The position numbers and the translations under genes were made by a program. A DNA stretch of 47,796 nucleotides from Gemmatimonadota bacterium (GTDB lineage Bacteria > Gemmatimonadota > Gemmatimonadetes > Longimicrobiales > Gaopeijiaceae): the NCBI GenBank assembly GCA_016209885.1, contig JACQVF010000102.1, forward strand, positions 1 to 47,796, in the 5' to 3' direction. Each line of letters begins with the position of its first letter. Position 1 is the stretch's first letter. The notes below the pieces were generated by a model. That model worked only from the letters and a program-made list of their open reading frames with translations, did no database searches and was not told the DNA's origin. This document shows, one piece after another, positions 19,101 through 26,003 of the stretch.

Positions 19101-19256
19101 GCCGCAGGAGACGGCACAGTAGGGACAGATGCTGCGGGTCTCGGTGGTGCGCGCGATCTTCAGCTCGCGCACCTCCGCGTACGCCAGCGAGAGATCGAAG
19201 CCGAGGGCCGCGCCTCCTCCCACAGCCGTGGCCTTCAGGAACGTACGGCGATCCAT
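16191..19256 (-). CDS. fdnG: Formate dehydrogenase catalytic subunit, selenocysteine-containing (alpha)
   Basis: Periplasm-facing catalytic subunit of a respiratory formate dehydrogenase (formate to CO2 plus two electrons) with bis-MGD and one [4Fe-4S] cluster. The protein is 1021 residues when the in-frame TGA at 18687-18689 is read as selenocysteine (Sec190); E. coli FdnG has 1015. Evidence: Tat signal DRRTFLKATAVGGG; [4Fe-4S] motif CPYCAVSC...CPKG; TGA in the exact family context QARV-U-HGPTVASLA; then GRGAMTNGWVDIKNADV as in FdnG; and the open frame continues 832 codons after the TGA to the family C-terminus. Start ATG has AGGAGG 5 bases upstream. Without UGA recoding it would appear as two separate genes (18687-19256 and 16191-18674). 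It heads the fdnGHI-fdhE operon. The machinery (selA, selB, selC, selD) is not in the window. Confidence 0.97.
18658..18689 (-). promoter_or_regulatory. UGA selenocysteine codon with bacterial SECIS hairpin
   Basis: The mRNA reads UGA, 12 bases, then a perfect 6-bp stem GUGGCC / GGCCGC (one U-G pair) closed by the 5-base loop AGUUU (18658-18674). The position and loop match the E. coli fdnG element, where a stem with loop AGUCU stands at the same distance from its UGA. The G-U pair in the loop that SelB contacts is conserved. This explains recoding at codon 190. Confidence 0.88.
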
Positions 19257-19421
19257 GATGCCTCCTGGAGGTAATCTTGCTCTCGCGCGTTAGGTCGCCC
19301 CGTCACGAGTCCACCGGTGGGCTCTCGCGGCGCATCTTTCCTGCCTTGTCCGGGCAGAAGATGCGGCAGGGATGCGAGATCGTCCAGTGGAAGCGGGTGC
19401 ACGTAAAGATCCCGGCCCTCG

Positions 19422-19634
19422 GGCGAACGAATACTCGGTGGGCAGGTACTGAATCATGCCGCCGACCACGCCATGGTCATCCTCCACGAGCTTGACCCGA
19501 AGCCCCCTGCCCTTGACCTTGTGGTACCAGACCTCCTTGTGAGGACCCGCCTCCTTCACCTCCTCCGACCGATCTTCGAGGCACAGGAAGTAAAGCGGGC
19601 AAAGCTCGTCGCTGAGATCGATGATCTCATGGGA
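19422..19634 (-). pseudogene. Truncated GNAT acetyltransferase fragment
   Basis: About 71 residues match the N-terminal half of a GNAT-like acetyltransferase family: IIDLSDELCPLYFLCLED, then KEVWYHKVKGRGLRVKLV and GVVGGMIQYLPTEYSFA. After that point the frame turns into serine/arginine-rich junk, while the +1 frame briefly continues plausibly (EGRDLY), which suggests a one-base insertion near 19421. The acetyl-CoA-binding half is absent; the fdn operon begins 165 bp downstream. The family assignment is by recollection of the motif pattern and is moderately sure; the truncation is visible. Confidence 0.6.
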
Positions 19635-19839
19635 CTCACCCCCTTCCCCCGTCCACCGGCGCCTCACGGCCCCACCTCCCCGGGAGAGTTCGGTGCTTCG
19701 CTCCCGAACGCGCCTATGCCCGGCAGCGGCCTGGCAAAGCTGCGGCTCATCCACGCGCCCGTCAGCCACAGCAGTTCGTCAGCTGTCCGGTCACTCGCGT
19801 AATGATCCGGCTGCGGAATGCATGCGCAATCACCGGCAC

Positions 19840-20400
19840 CTACGCAGGCCACAACCACCCGAAAGTCCCAGCCGTCAAGAGCGCGTACACCAGCGCGTCA
19901 AACGTCGACTTGAGAGTCGTGCTCCACGCCCGCTTGTACCAGATCGAGTTCTGCCAGAGCGCGAGAGCGTAGCCGACGAACGCGGTCGAGCCCGCGAAGC
20001 GAAATACAGCTAGATATTCGCTGCCCGGCGCCAGCGCCCGCCCGGCTATGTACCCCGCGAAAACGCCGACTACGATGCAGTAGAGGAACCATTGTACCAG
20101 GCTCTTGCCCATCGACGGTGGCCCGCTCTCCATGACAGTCAAGAAAGCAACTGGGCCCTTCTTGGTCTTCTCGAGGAACTCTGGTGCCTTCAGTTCCTCG
20201 CGGCTCGCGGCATGCGGCATCACGTACTCGCCGGAAGGGATGCTGAACTTGCGCAGCGCATCCCTGACCTCGTCTTCAGCCGGCACTTTGCCGAAGTCGG
20301 TACGGTGGTACGGCAGCACCATGTGGATGATGGAGCTCGCCACGAACACGATCACTGCGGACAGCAGGATCGGGATCCACAACGACATCAACGGAACCAT
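19840..20400 (-). CDS. Four-helix membrane protein, unknown
   Basis: 186-residue membrane protein. Helix 1 (LWIPILLSAVIVFVASSIIHMVL) is followed by a soluble segment of about 55 residues (DFGKVPAEDEVRDALRK...GEYVMPHA), then three helices around residues 95-115 (WFLYCIVVGVFAGYIAG), 120-140 (VFRFAGSTAFVGYALALW) and 160-184 (FDALVYALLTAGTFGWLW). I do not recognise a named family. The ATG at 20400 has AAAGGAGG 6 bases upstream; the frame extends to 20520 without support. It is intact and flanked on both sides by gene fragments. Confidence 0.8.
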   Translation of the reverse strand: MVPLMSLWIPILLSAVIVFVASSIIHMVLPYHRTDFGKVPAEDEVRDALRKFSIPSGEYVMPHAASREELKAPEFLEKTKKGPVAFLTVMESGPPSMGKSLVQWFLYCIVVGVFAGYIAGRALAPGSEYLAVFRFAGSTAFVGYALALWQNSIWYKRAWSTTLKSTFDALVYALLTAGTFGWLWPA

Positions 20401-20532
20401 CGCCGCCTCCTTTGTGAGTAGTGCAACGGGGCCACTCAGCTCTCTGTATGTGGAAGCCGATTCACCAATCTGTGTGACGTGGACGCCAGCCTCCGCCACC
20501 CCCTGCTTGCCCGCCTGCAACCGCAGAGCACG

Positions 20533-21020
20533 CTACTTCCCCTCCACCAGCTCCGCCACCGCCACGCCACCGCCGACCATGGCGGGCAGCTTCGTCTCCG
20601 CCCTCACGACGCGATGCGGCGCGGCGCGTTCGATCCAGAGCGTCGATCCGGTGGCCGCGGAGCTGCATCTGCTGGGCGTAGCGAAGCGAGAGAGGCGTCA
20701 CTGCGCGGCCGTCAAACGCGGGCATCGCGGCGGGCGCCGCAGCCGCGGGCGCTTCTTCCGCGAGCGCCGGCGCCTCGAGCGTGTCGACCTTCGCCGTCAG
20801 GAGCCCGAGTCGCGCGGCGATCTCCGGCGTCATGGACTCCTGAAAACCGGCCGTCGGGCGAGATCTGGCCCCCGGCGATCTCCGGGTCACCGAAGAGAAT
20901 CTCCCGGTCGATGAGCGGCGGAAGCCGGTCGAGGTACGTGGACTCTGACCGGATGGCCGGGGGCCGCACGCCGGCCACGGTCAGGACCGCGGCCAGCGCG
21001 GCGGCAAGACATCGTCTCAT
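20533..21020 (-). pseudogene. Disrupted genes: S9 peptidase N-terminus joined to unrelated fragments
   Basis: A proper start exists at 21020 (ATG with GAGG upstream): signal peptide MRRCLAAALAAVLTVAG, then PLIDREILFGDPEIAGGQISP and DGRF, which is the opening of prolyl-oligopeptidase (S9) proteins. At 20844 the homology stops after 59 residues. A second frame (20842 to about 20663) reads TPEIAARLGLLTAKVDTLEAP and on, and a third (about 20660 to 20533) ends GSTLWIERAAPHRVVRAETK...ELVEGK, resembling the C-terminus of a DUF3108-like protein. The whole looks like deletion-fused remains of at least two genes. The S9 call is fairly firm; the others are tentative. Confidence 0.6.
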
Positions 21021-21123
21021 GGTGATCCTCGAAGTGAACACAGCCTTGGGACCGGAGCGCACACCCCGGGAGTGGGCGAGGGCAAGGGCAGGGTGGCTGG
21101 GTCCCGCGCGCACTCGACCCTGC

Positions 21124-21501
21124 TCACGAGGCGATCACAAACCAGCGAACCTTGATCGTACAGGCTCGGATCCCGCTCCCGGGAACGAAATCGAATCGCT
21201 CCACGTCGGGTTCGGGCCTGGACAGGATCACCGTGAACCGAGGCCCCACCGGATCCGCACACAGGTCCTCGAGGGGCAGCCACGCTTCGACCAGCGGCGC
21301 TCCGGCGTGCCAGAGCACGCGCAGCACGGAATCGGCATTCACGGACGCGAACCGGTACTTGTACACGCGGTCCGGATCGACCGCCGGCAACGCGCCTGAC
21401 GAGACCTCGATCGTCGCGTAGCTGATCGGCTCCGGCTCCGTCCCCTGCACGCAGCCGGTGCCGGTGATCACGCAACAGAGCAGGGCGCCGAGGAGCCGCA
21501 T
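21124..21501 (-). CDS. Predicted lipoprotein, unknown
   Basis: 125 residues beginning MRLLGALLCCVITGTGC, a lipoprotein signal with the lipidated Cys at 17. The mature domain looks beta-rich (ISYATIEVSSG, YKYRFASVNADSVLRVLW, PRFTVILSRP, CTIKVRWFVIAS) and contains cysteines that might form a disulfide. I do not recognise a family. The frame is open further upstream to 21867 but that part is antisense to nothing recognisable and out of register with the zinc-ribbon gene, so the ATG at 21501 is preferred. No strong ribosome site. Confidence 0.6.
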   Translation of the reverse strand: MRLLGALLCCVITGTGCVQGTEPEPISYATIEVSSGALPAVDPDRVYKYRFASVNADSVLRVLWHAGAPLVEAWLPLEDLCADPVGPRFTVILSRPEPDVERFDFVPGSGIRACTIKVRWFVIAS

Positions 21502-21632
21502 CTTCAGCGAGCCGGCACGCCTGCGCGAGCCCCGCACGTCCGGACGATACCGTGAACCCTGGGCCAAGGCCTGCGCTTTCGGCGGAGCACCTGGCCCAGC
21601 GCACCGGCAAGGAGATGCGATGCCCGGGGCCC

Positions 21633-21797
21633 TCAGCTCTTCTTCGAGGTCTTCGCGAAGAAGGGCCCGAAGACCTGCTCGACCTTCCGGCTCCGGCATT
21701 TCGGGCACTGGGGCCGCGCCCTCTGGTGCTCGTCGATGTGCTGAACGCGCGTGAAGAGCTCCCCGCACTTCTGGCAGCGATACTCGTAGATGGGCAT
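21633..21797 (-). CDS. FmdB-family zinc ribbon protein
   Basis: 54 residues starting MPIYEYRCQKCGELF and containing a second pair CPKC; the two CxxC knuckles make the zinc ribbon typical of the FmdB regulatory family (named after a formamidase-amidase operon in Methylophilus). The C-terminal tail is basic (FFAKTSKKS). GGAG lies 8 bases before the ATG. Function in most bacteria is unknown. It overlaps no neighbour. Confidence 0.88.
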   Translation of the reverse strand: MPIYEYRCQKCGELFTRVQHIDEHQRARPQCPKCRSRKVEQVFGPFFAKTSKKS

Positions 21798-21998
21798 GCT
21801 CGCGCTCCTGCTGAACAATCCTTGATAAGCACGCGGGCCGTCGGGAGACGGGGGGTAAGACGGGCATCCCCTCGCCCCTCCGGAGAGCCCGCGACAGACA
21901 AGTTACGAGCCACCCGGTCCGGCGTCCACGGGGTCCCTCAGCTTCGGTTCGCCGGGGACCGCCGGCACGAAGGAAACGGATCGCCGACGGTGACGCCG

Positions 21999-22379
21999 CT
22001 ACCTCACCTCACGGGGAAGCGGCGCATGGTGGCGGAGCAGGAGCCGGTCCGCCGTGCAGAGCGGGACCCTCCTGGCGGCGCTGTGCGCGGCGAGCAGACG
22101 GTCGAACGGGTCCTTAGTCCAGCGGAGCTCGAGGGAGTGGCGGATCAACGTGAGCAAGGGAATCTCATCCACCACAAACCTCGGATCGCGCATCACCGCG
22201 TCCATGAAGTCGGGAAAGCGCACCTCGAGCTTGCCCGCCTCCCCCAGAAACTCAAGCTCGAGAAACGAGACTGGCGAGACCCCCCAGGGCCGATCGCGTT
22301 CGAGCCAGCGATACTCGTCGAGGCGCTCCGAGCCCAGGACGATCCAGATCAGGAAATTGGTATCGAGGACGGACTTCAA
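21999..22379 (-). CDS. vapC: PIN-domain ribonuclease toxin, VapC-like
   Basis: 126-residue PIN domain. The metal-binding acidic residues are in place: Asp6 in LDTNFLIW, Glu41 in SFLELEFL, Asp90 in TKDPFDRLLAAH and Asp111 in CTADRLL, so it should be an active Mg-dependent RNase. The last motif and length are those of VapC toxins. The start is TTG at 22379. No antitoxin of usual size fits in the 133 bp before it, although an out-of-frame stop TGA overlaps the TTG (TTGA), leaving the tail ELRLRAGSRR of a possible degraded antitoxin reading frame. Confidence 0.85.
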   Translation of the reverse strand: MKSVLDTNFLIWIVLGSERLDEYRWLERDRPWGVSPVSFLELEFLGEAGKLEVRFPDFMDAVMRDPRFVVDEIPLLTLIRHSLELRWTKDPFDRLLAAHSAARRVPLCTADRLLLRHHAPLPREVR

Positions 22380-22512
22380 CGGCGAGACCCTGCGCGAAGG
22401 CGAAGCTCCGCCTCCGGCCCACCCCCGGGTGCCCCGGGTACGACGTCACCCCCGCCGTCCCTCAGTCGCTTTCCACGACCGTACGTTGGGGCGCTCGAGC
22501 TCGCGAGCCGCG

Positions 22513-23487
22513 CTACGCGCGTGCCCTGGCCGCCGCGCGGTCCGGCTGCGCCGCCAGCTCGTTGACGTACGCCAGCCAGCCGTACTCCTCCCCAGCCCGT
22601 CCGTGGACGATTTCCAGGAACCGCGTCTGGAGCGCGAGGGTGATGGGGCCGGCCCTGCCCGGGCCGATGGTGATGCGGTCCACGCTGCGGACGGGTGTGA
22701 CCTCGGCGGCCGTTCCGGTGAAGAACAGCTCGTCGGCGATGTAGAGCATCTCCCGGGGCACGATCTGCTCGCGCACGGCGATCCCCAGGTCGCCTGCGAT
22801 CTTCACGATGCTGTCCCGCGTGATGCCCGCGAGCTGCGTCCCGTCGAGGGACGGGGTGATGAGCCAGCCCTCGCGCACCAGGAATAGATTCTGCCCGCTC
22901 CCCTCGCTTACGAGTCCGCCGGGCCCGACGGCGATCGCCTCGACGTAGCCGTTCGCGAGCGCCTCCATCTTGATGAGCTGCGCGTTGTTGTAATGCCCGG
23001 CCGCTTTGGACATCGCGGGGAACGTGTTCGGCTCGGGCCGCTGCCAGCTCGATACGCAGGCGTCCACCCCCTGCTCCAGCGCCCCCTCACCCAGATACGT
23101 GCCCCACGGCCAGCAGGGGATGTAGGTCTCGATCGGGCTGGCGACAGGGTTCAGCCCCGCGGAGCCGTAGCCGCGGAGCACCATGGGCCGGATGTAGCAC
23201 TCCTCGAGCCGGTTCTTCGCCACCGTGGCCGCGCACGCCTCCGCGATCTCGTCCATGGACTGAGGCGGCAGCATGCGGTAGATGCGGCACGAGTCGTAGA
23301 GGCGTCGCAGGTGATCGTGGAGCCGAAAGATCGCCGGCCCCTTCGGCGTGCTGTAGCAGCGGATCCCCTCGAAGATGGACGACCCGAACTGCACGGCCAG
23401 GCTCAGCAGGTGGACGCGGGCCTCGCGCCACAGGATGAAGTCCCCGTCCTTCCAGATCCAGTCAGCCTCGGTGATCTGTGCAGACAT
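22513..23487 (-). CDS. ilvE: Branched-chain amino acid aminotransferase
   Basis: PLP-dependent class IV aminotransferase catalysing the last step of valine, leucine and isoleucine synthesis with 2-oxoglutarate/glutamate. The 324-residue protein has the expected layout: FGSSIFEGIRCY, the RLHDHLRRLYDS segment, YIRPMVLRGYG, the PLP lysine Lys161 in SKAAGHYNNAQL, GPGGLVSEGSGQNLF, and the TGTAAEVTPV phosphate-binding loop. ATG 23487 has AAGGAGG upstream; the frame runs on to 23568 without support. It is monocistronic. Confidence 0.95.
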   Translation of the reverse strand: MSAQITEADWIWKDGDFILWREARVHLLSLAVQFGSSIFEGIRCYSTPKGPAIFRLHDHLRRLYDSCRIYRMLPPQSMDEIAEACAATVAKNRLEECYIRPMVLRGYGSAGLNPVASPIETYIPCWPWGTYLGEGALEQGVDACVSSWQRPEPNTFPAMSKAAGHYNNAQLIKMEALANGYVEAIAVGPGGLVSEGSGQNLFLVREGWLITPSLDGTQLAGITRDSIVKIAGDLGIAVREQIVPREMLYIADELFFTGTAAEVTPVRSVDRITIGPGRAGPITLALQTRFLEIVHGRAGEEYGWLAYVNELAAQPDRAAARARA

Positions 23488-23933
23488 GATCCCTCCTTGC
23501 CGTGACCCTGCGATGACGTGCTGCCCGTGATCGCCGGACCGCCCGCGCCGGGCTCCACCACGCCGCATGCCCGGGCCGCCTGCCGCTGTGCTTCTGCACT
23601 CGCCGCCCGCCCTTCCCCGCTGGGAAGCTACCCGCCCATGTTCCGCGGAGCCCCGCGTAGACGACGAGCACGAGCACGATGGCGATCCAATTCTCCCGCG
23701 TCCATTCGCCCGCCTCCTTCAGGCGTCCACCTACGGCGGATCAGCGGGCGGCGCGTCGTCCGCGGTGCGAGCCGCCCTACCACCCCGCCGGCTCCCACCC
23801 AGGACGCGGGACCACCCCTGCCCGCACCCGAATCGCCAGCTCCGCGTCTCTCTCCCCCAACCCCGACCGCCGCGTCGCCGTCGCGCCCCGGGATCAGACC
23901 CCGGCGCTCCGCCTCCCGGCGTACCGGGTTCCA
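23488..23933. other. Intergenic region upstream of ilvE
   Basis: About 450 bp. The minus strand near 23660-23720 has a good ribosome site (AAGGAGG) before an ATG that opens only 26 codons, while the neighbouring frame, lacking any start, encodes a transmembrane-like stretch (WIAIVLVLVVYAGLRG). This may be a small gene broken by a one-base frameshift. Otherwise I see only the expected ilvE promoter region. Confidence 0.4.
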
Positions 23934-24176
23934 CTACCCCAGGGGGCGGGTCATGACATAATAGCCCACGAGATGATCCATGGGTTCCGGCGGCATGAGC
24001 AGCGTGGCGGGAACAAAGACCAGAGCACCCAGCTCCATGAGCAACCAGAACTGGAGGTAGTCGGAGAACTCCGGCATCACGCCGAACGCCGGCAGCACCC
24101 ACACGACCAGCCACGAGATCCCCAGGTTCCCGATCCACGCGGCCACGTGAGGGCAACGGTTCCCGGACGCCCGCAT
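23934..24176 (-). CDS. Small membrane protein, unknown
   Basis: 80 residues with two hydrophobic helices (WIGNLGISWLVVWVLPAFGV and LQFWLLMELGALVFVPATLL) separated by PEFSDY, and a C-terminal tail PPEPMDHLVGYYVMTRPLG. The composition is clearly protein-like compared with the other frames, so I think it is real, but I recognise no family. The ATG at 24176 has GGTAGG upstream; an ATG at 24206 is an alternative. Confidence 0.6.
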   Translation of the reverse strand: MRASGNRCPHVAAWIGNLGISWLVVWVLPAFGVMPEFSDYLQFWLLMELGALVFVPATLLMPPEPMDHLVGYYVMTRPLG

Positions 24177-24407
24177 AGTACCTACCCCGCGGAACAGCGA
24201 CAACATGCGCCGGCGCCCGGGAACCTCAGGGCCGCATGCGTGCGGGCTGCCGTTCCTCTTCGCGGCCACTGGCGTCTCGTCCCCGTCCTCGTCACCCAGC
24301 GGTACAGTTCGTTACGGTCGACACGTCCCCGCCGTCACCCGCAACCTCGCCCTGTCGGCCCGAGCGCGAAGCTCCTATGATGGGCGCCGGATGCCGCAAA
24401 CGCACTC

Positions 24408-24445
24408 ACCCGCTAAACCCGCTAGGCCGCTTAGAACCCGCTAAG
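24408..24445. repeat. Four tandem 9-base units in the qor leader
   Basis: ACCCGCTAA, ACCCGCTAG, GCCGCTTAG and A-ACCCGCTAA follow each other and end 14 bp before the qor start codon, just ahead of its ribosome site. The units could be binding sites for a regulator or a slippage product. Confidence 0.5.
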
Positions 24446-24459
24446 AACGGAGGCTACGC

Positions 24460-25431
24460 ATGAAGGCGATTCGTGTTCACGAGTTCGGTGGTCCGGAGGT
24501 CCTGCGCCTGGACGAGGTCCCGACGCCGGATCCGGCCGCGGGACAGGTCCGCGTGCGCGTGGAGGCCGCGGGGGTGAACTTCATCGACATCTACCACCGC
24601 ACGGGCCTCTATCCTTCGACGCGGCCGTTCATCCCCGGGCGCGAGGCGGCCGGCGTCGTGGACGCGGTGGGTCCGGGCGTCACGGAGCTCGCGGCCGGCG
24701 ACCCGGTCGCGTTCGCCATGCACCCCGACGCCTACGCCGAGCTCGTCGTGGTCCCGTGGGAGAAGCTCGTGCGGGTGCCCGATGGCGTCGATCTCGAGAC
24801 GGCCGCGGCCATCATGCTCCAGGGGATGACCGCCCACTACCTGACCCATTCGACCTACGCGCTCCGGCCAGGCGAGACGGCGCTCGTCCATGCGGCGGCC
24901 GGCGGCGTCGGGCTCCTCCTCGTCCAGGTCGCGAAGCGCGCCGCCGGCGCACGCGTGATCGGGACCGTCTCCACGCGGGAGAAGGCGGACCTGGCCCGAA
25001 AGGCCGGCGCCGATCACGTGATCCTCTACACCGAGCAGGACTTCGAGGCGGAGGTACGGCGGCTTACGGACGGAAAGGGCGTGGACGTCGTGTACGATTC
25101 GGTGGGCGCCGACACCTTCCTCCGGAGCCTGAACTGCCTGAGGCCACGGGGCTACATCGTGCTGTATGGCCAATCGAGCGGCCCGGTGGCGGCCGTCGAT
25201 CCGCAGATCCTCAACCAGAGGGGCTCGCTCTTCCTATCGCGCCCGAGCCTCGCCCACTACATCGCGGGCCGCAGCGAGCTCCTGGAGCGCGCAGGCGACC
25301 TTTTCCGGTGGATCGCCGCCGGAACGCTTGAGGTCCGGATCGACCGGACCTTTCCACTGCCCGAGGCCGCCGAAGCCCACCGGTACATGGAAGGCCGCAA
25401 AACGAAGGGAAAGCTCCTCCTCCTGCCGTGA
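24460..25431 (+). CDS. qor: NADPH:quinone oxidoreductase (zeta-crystallin type MDR)
   Basis: 323-residue medium-chain dehydrogenase/reductase without structural zinc, of the quinone oxidoreductase group, which reduces quinones with NADPH. The N-terminal GroES-like domain begins [20 protein letters not shown]; the substrate region [15 protein letters not shown] is diagnostic for QOR. The cofactor domain has [14 protein letters not shown] and later [16 protein letters not shown]. It starts with ATG after a strong GGAGG. The leader carries tandem 9-base repeats. Confidence 0.94.
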   Translation: MKAIRVHEFGGPEVLRLDEVPTPDPAAGQVRVRVEAAGVNFIDIYHRTGLYPSTRPFIPGREAAGVVDAVGPGVTELAAGDPVAFAMHPDAYAELVVVPWEKLVRVPDGVDLETAAAIMLQGMTAHYLTHSTYALRPGETALVHAAAGGVGLLLVQVAKRAAGARVIGTVSTREKADLARKAGADHVILYTEQDFEAEVRRLTDGKGVDVVYDSVGADTFLRSLNCLRPRGYIVLYGQSSGPVAAVDPQILNQRGSLFLSRPSLAHYIAGRSELLERAGDLFRWIAAGTLEVRIDRTFPLPEAAEAHRYMEGRKTKGKLLLLP

Positions 25432-25644
25432 GCGTTGCGCGGTCAGGCCCCGCCGTGAGGGCTGCGCCGTGACAGAATGGCCCAGGAAAGTGGCCATCTG
25501 ACCCAACCCTGCGGCCGGAGGCACGCGCCGCCCCGGTTTTCAGCCTCAGAGCGCGGGCACGGATTCTGCAGCGAGAACCGGAAAGAAAACGGGTAGGCCA
25601 TTGCTTGCCCGCACCCGCGGGATCCCCTACTCCCGGAGGCGCGT

Positions 25645-25950
25645 ATGGATCCGTCCGCGCTGCTCATCACCGAGGTAGCCGGAATGGTGATCGTGGCCGT
25701 CGTGCTGACGGCGATCCTCGTCCGCGGCACGCCCCGCCCGTCCACGGTTCACGCTCTGGCACCGGCGCGAGAGGCGCCGGGGCTGCCGGTCGCGATCTTC
25801 TGCCCCTTGGCAGCGGCGCCCATGAAGGTGCATCTGGGAATCGTCGGCGAGCGGCGGCAGCCGGCGTTCGCGGTCCTCCAATGTGAGTATTTCGCGGACG
25901 GCCCTGTCACGTGCGAGCGGGAGTGCCTGCAGGCGGCGGTCCCGGCCTAG
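25645..25950 (+). CDS. Small membrane-anchored cysteine-containing protein, unknown
   Basis: 101 residues: an N-terminal helix (LLITEVAGMVIVAVVLTAILV) followed by a soluble domain with four cysteines (IFCPLAAAPM, LQCEYF, VTCERECLQ). The cysteine spacing in the second half could bind a metal or form disulfides outside the cytoplasm. A good GGAGG lies 7 bases before the ATG. The family is unknown to me. It is convergent with the transglycosylase gene. Confidence 0.75.
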   Translation: MDPSALLITEVAGMVIVAVVLTAILVRGTPRPSTVHALAPAREAPGLPVAIFCPLAAAPMKVHLGIVGERRQPAFAVLQCEYFADGPVTCERECLQAAVPA

Positions 25951-26003
25951 CAGGTTCGTGAGGCGAAGCTTCTCCTGATCGTGCGGGCGGATCCGCCTCG
26001 CCG

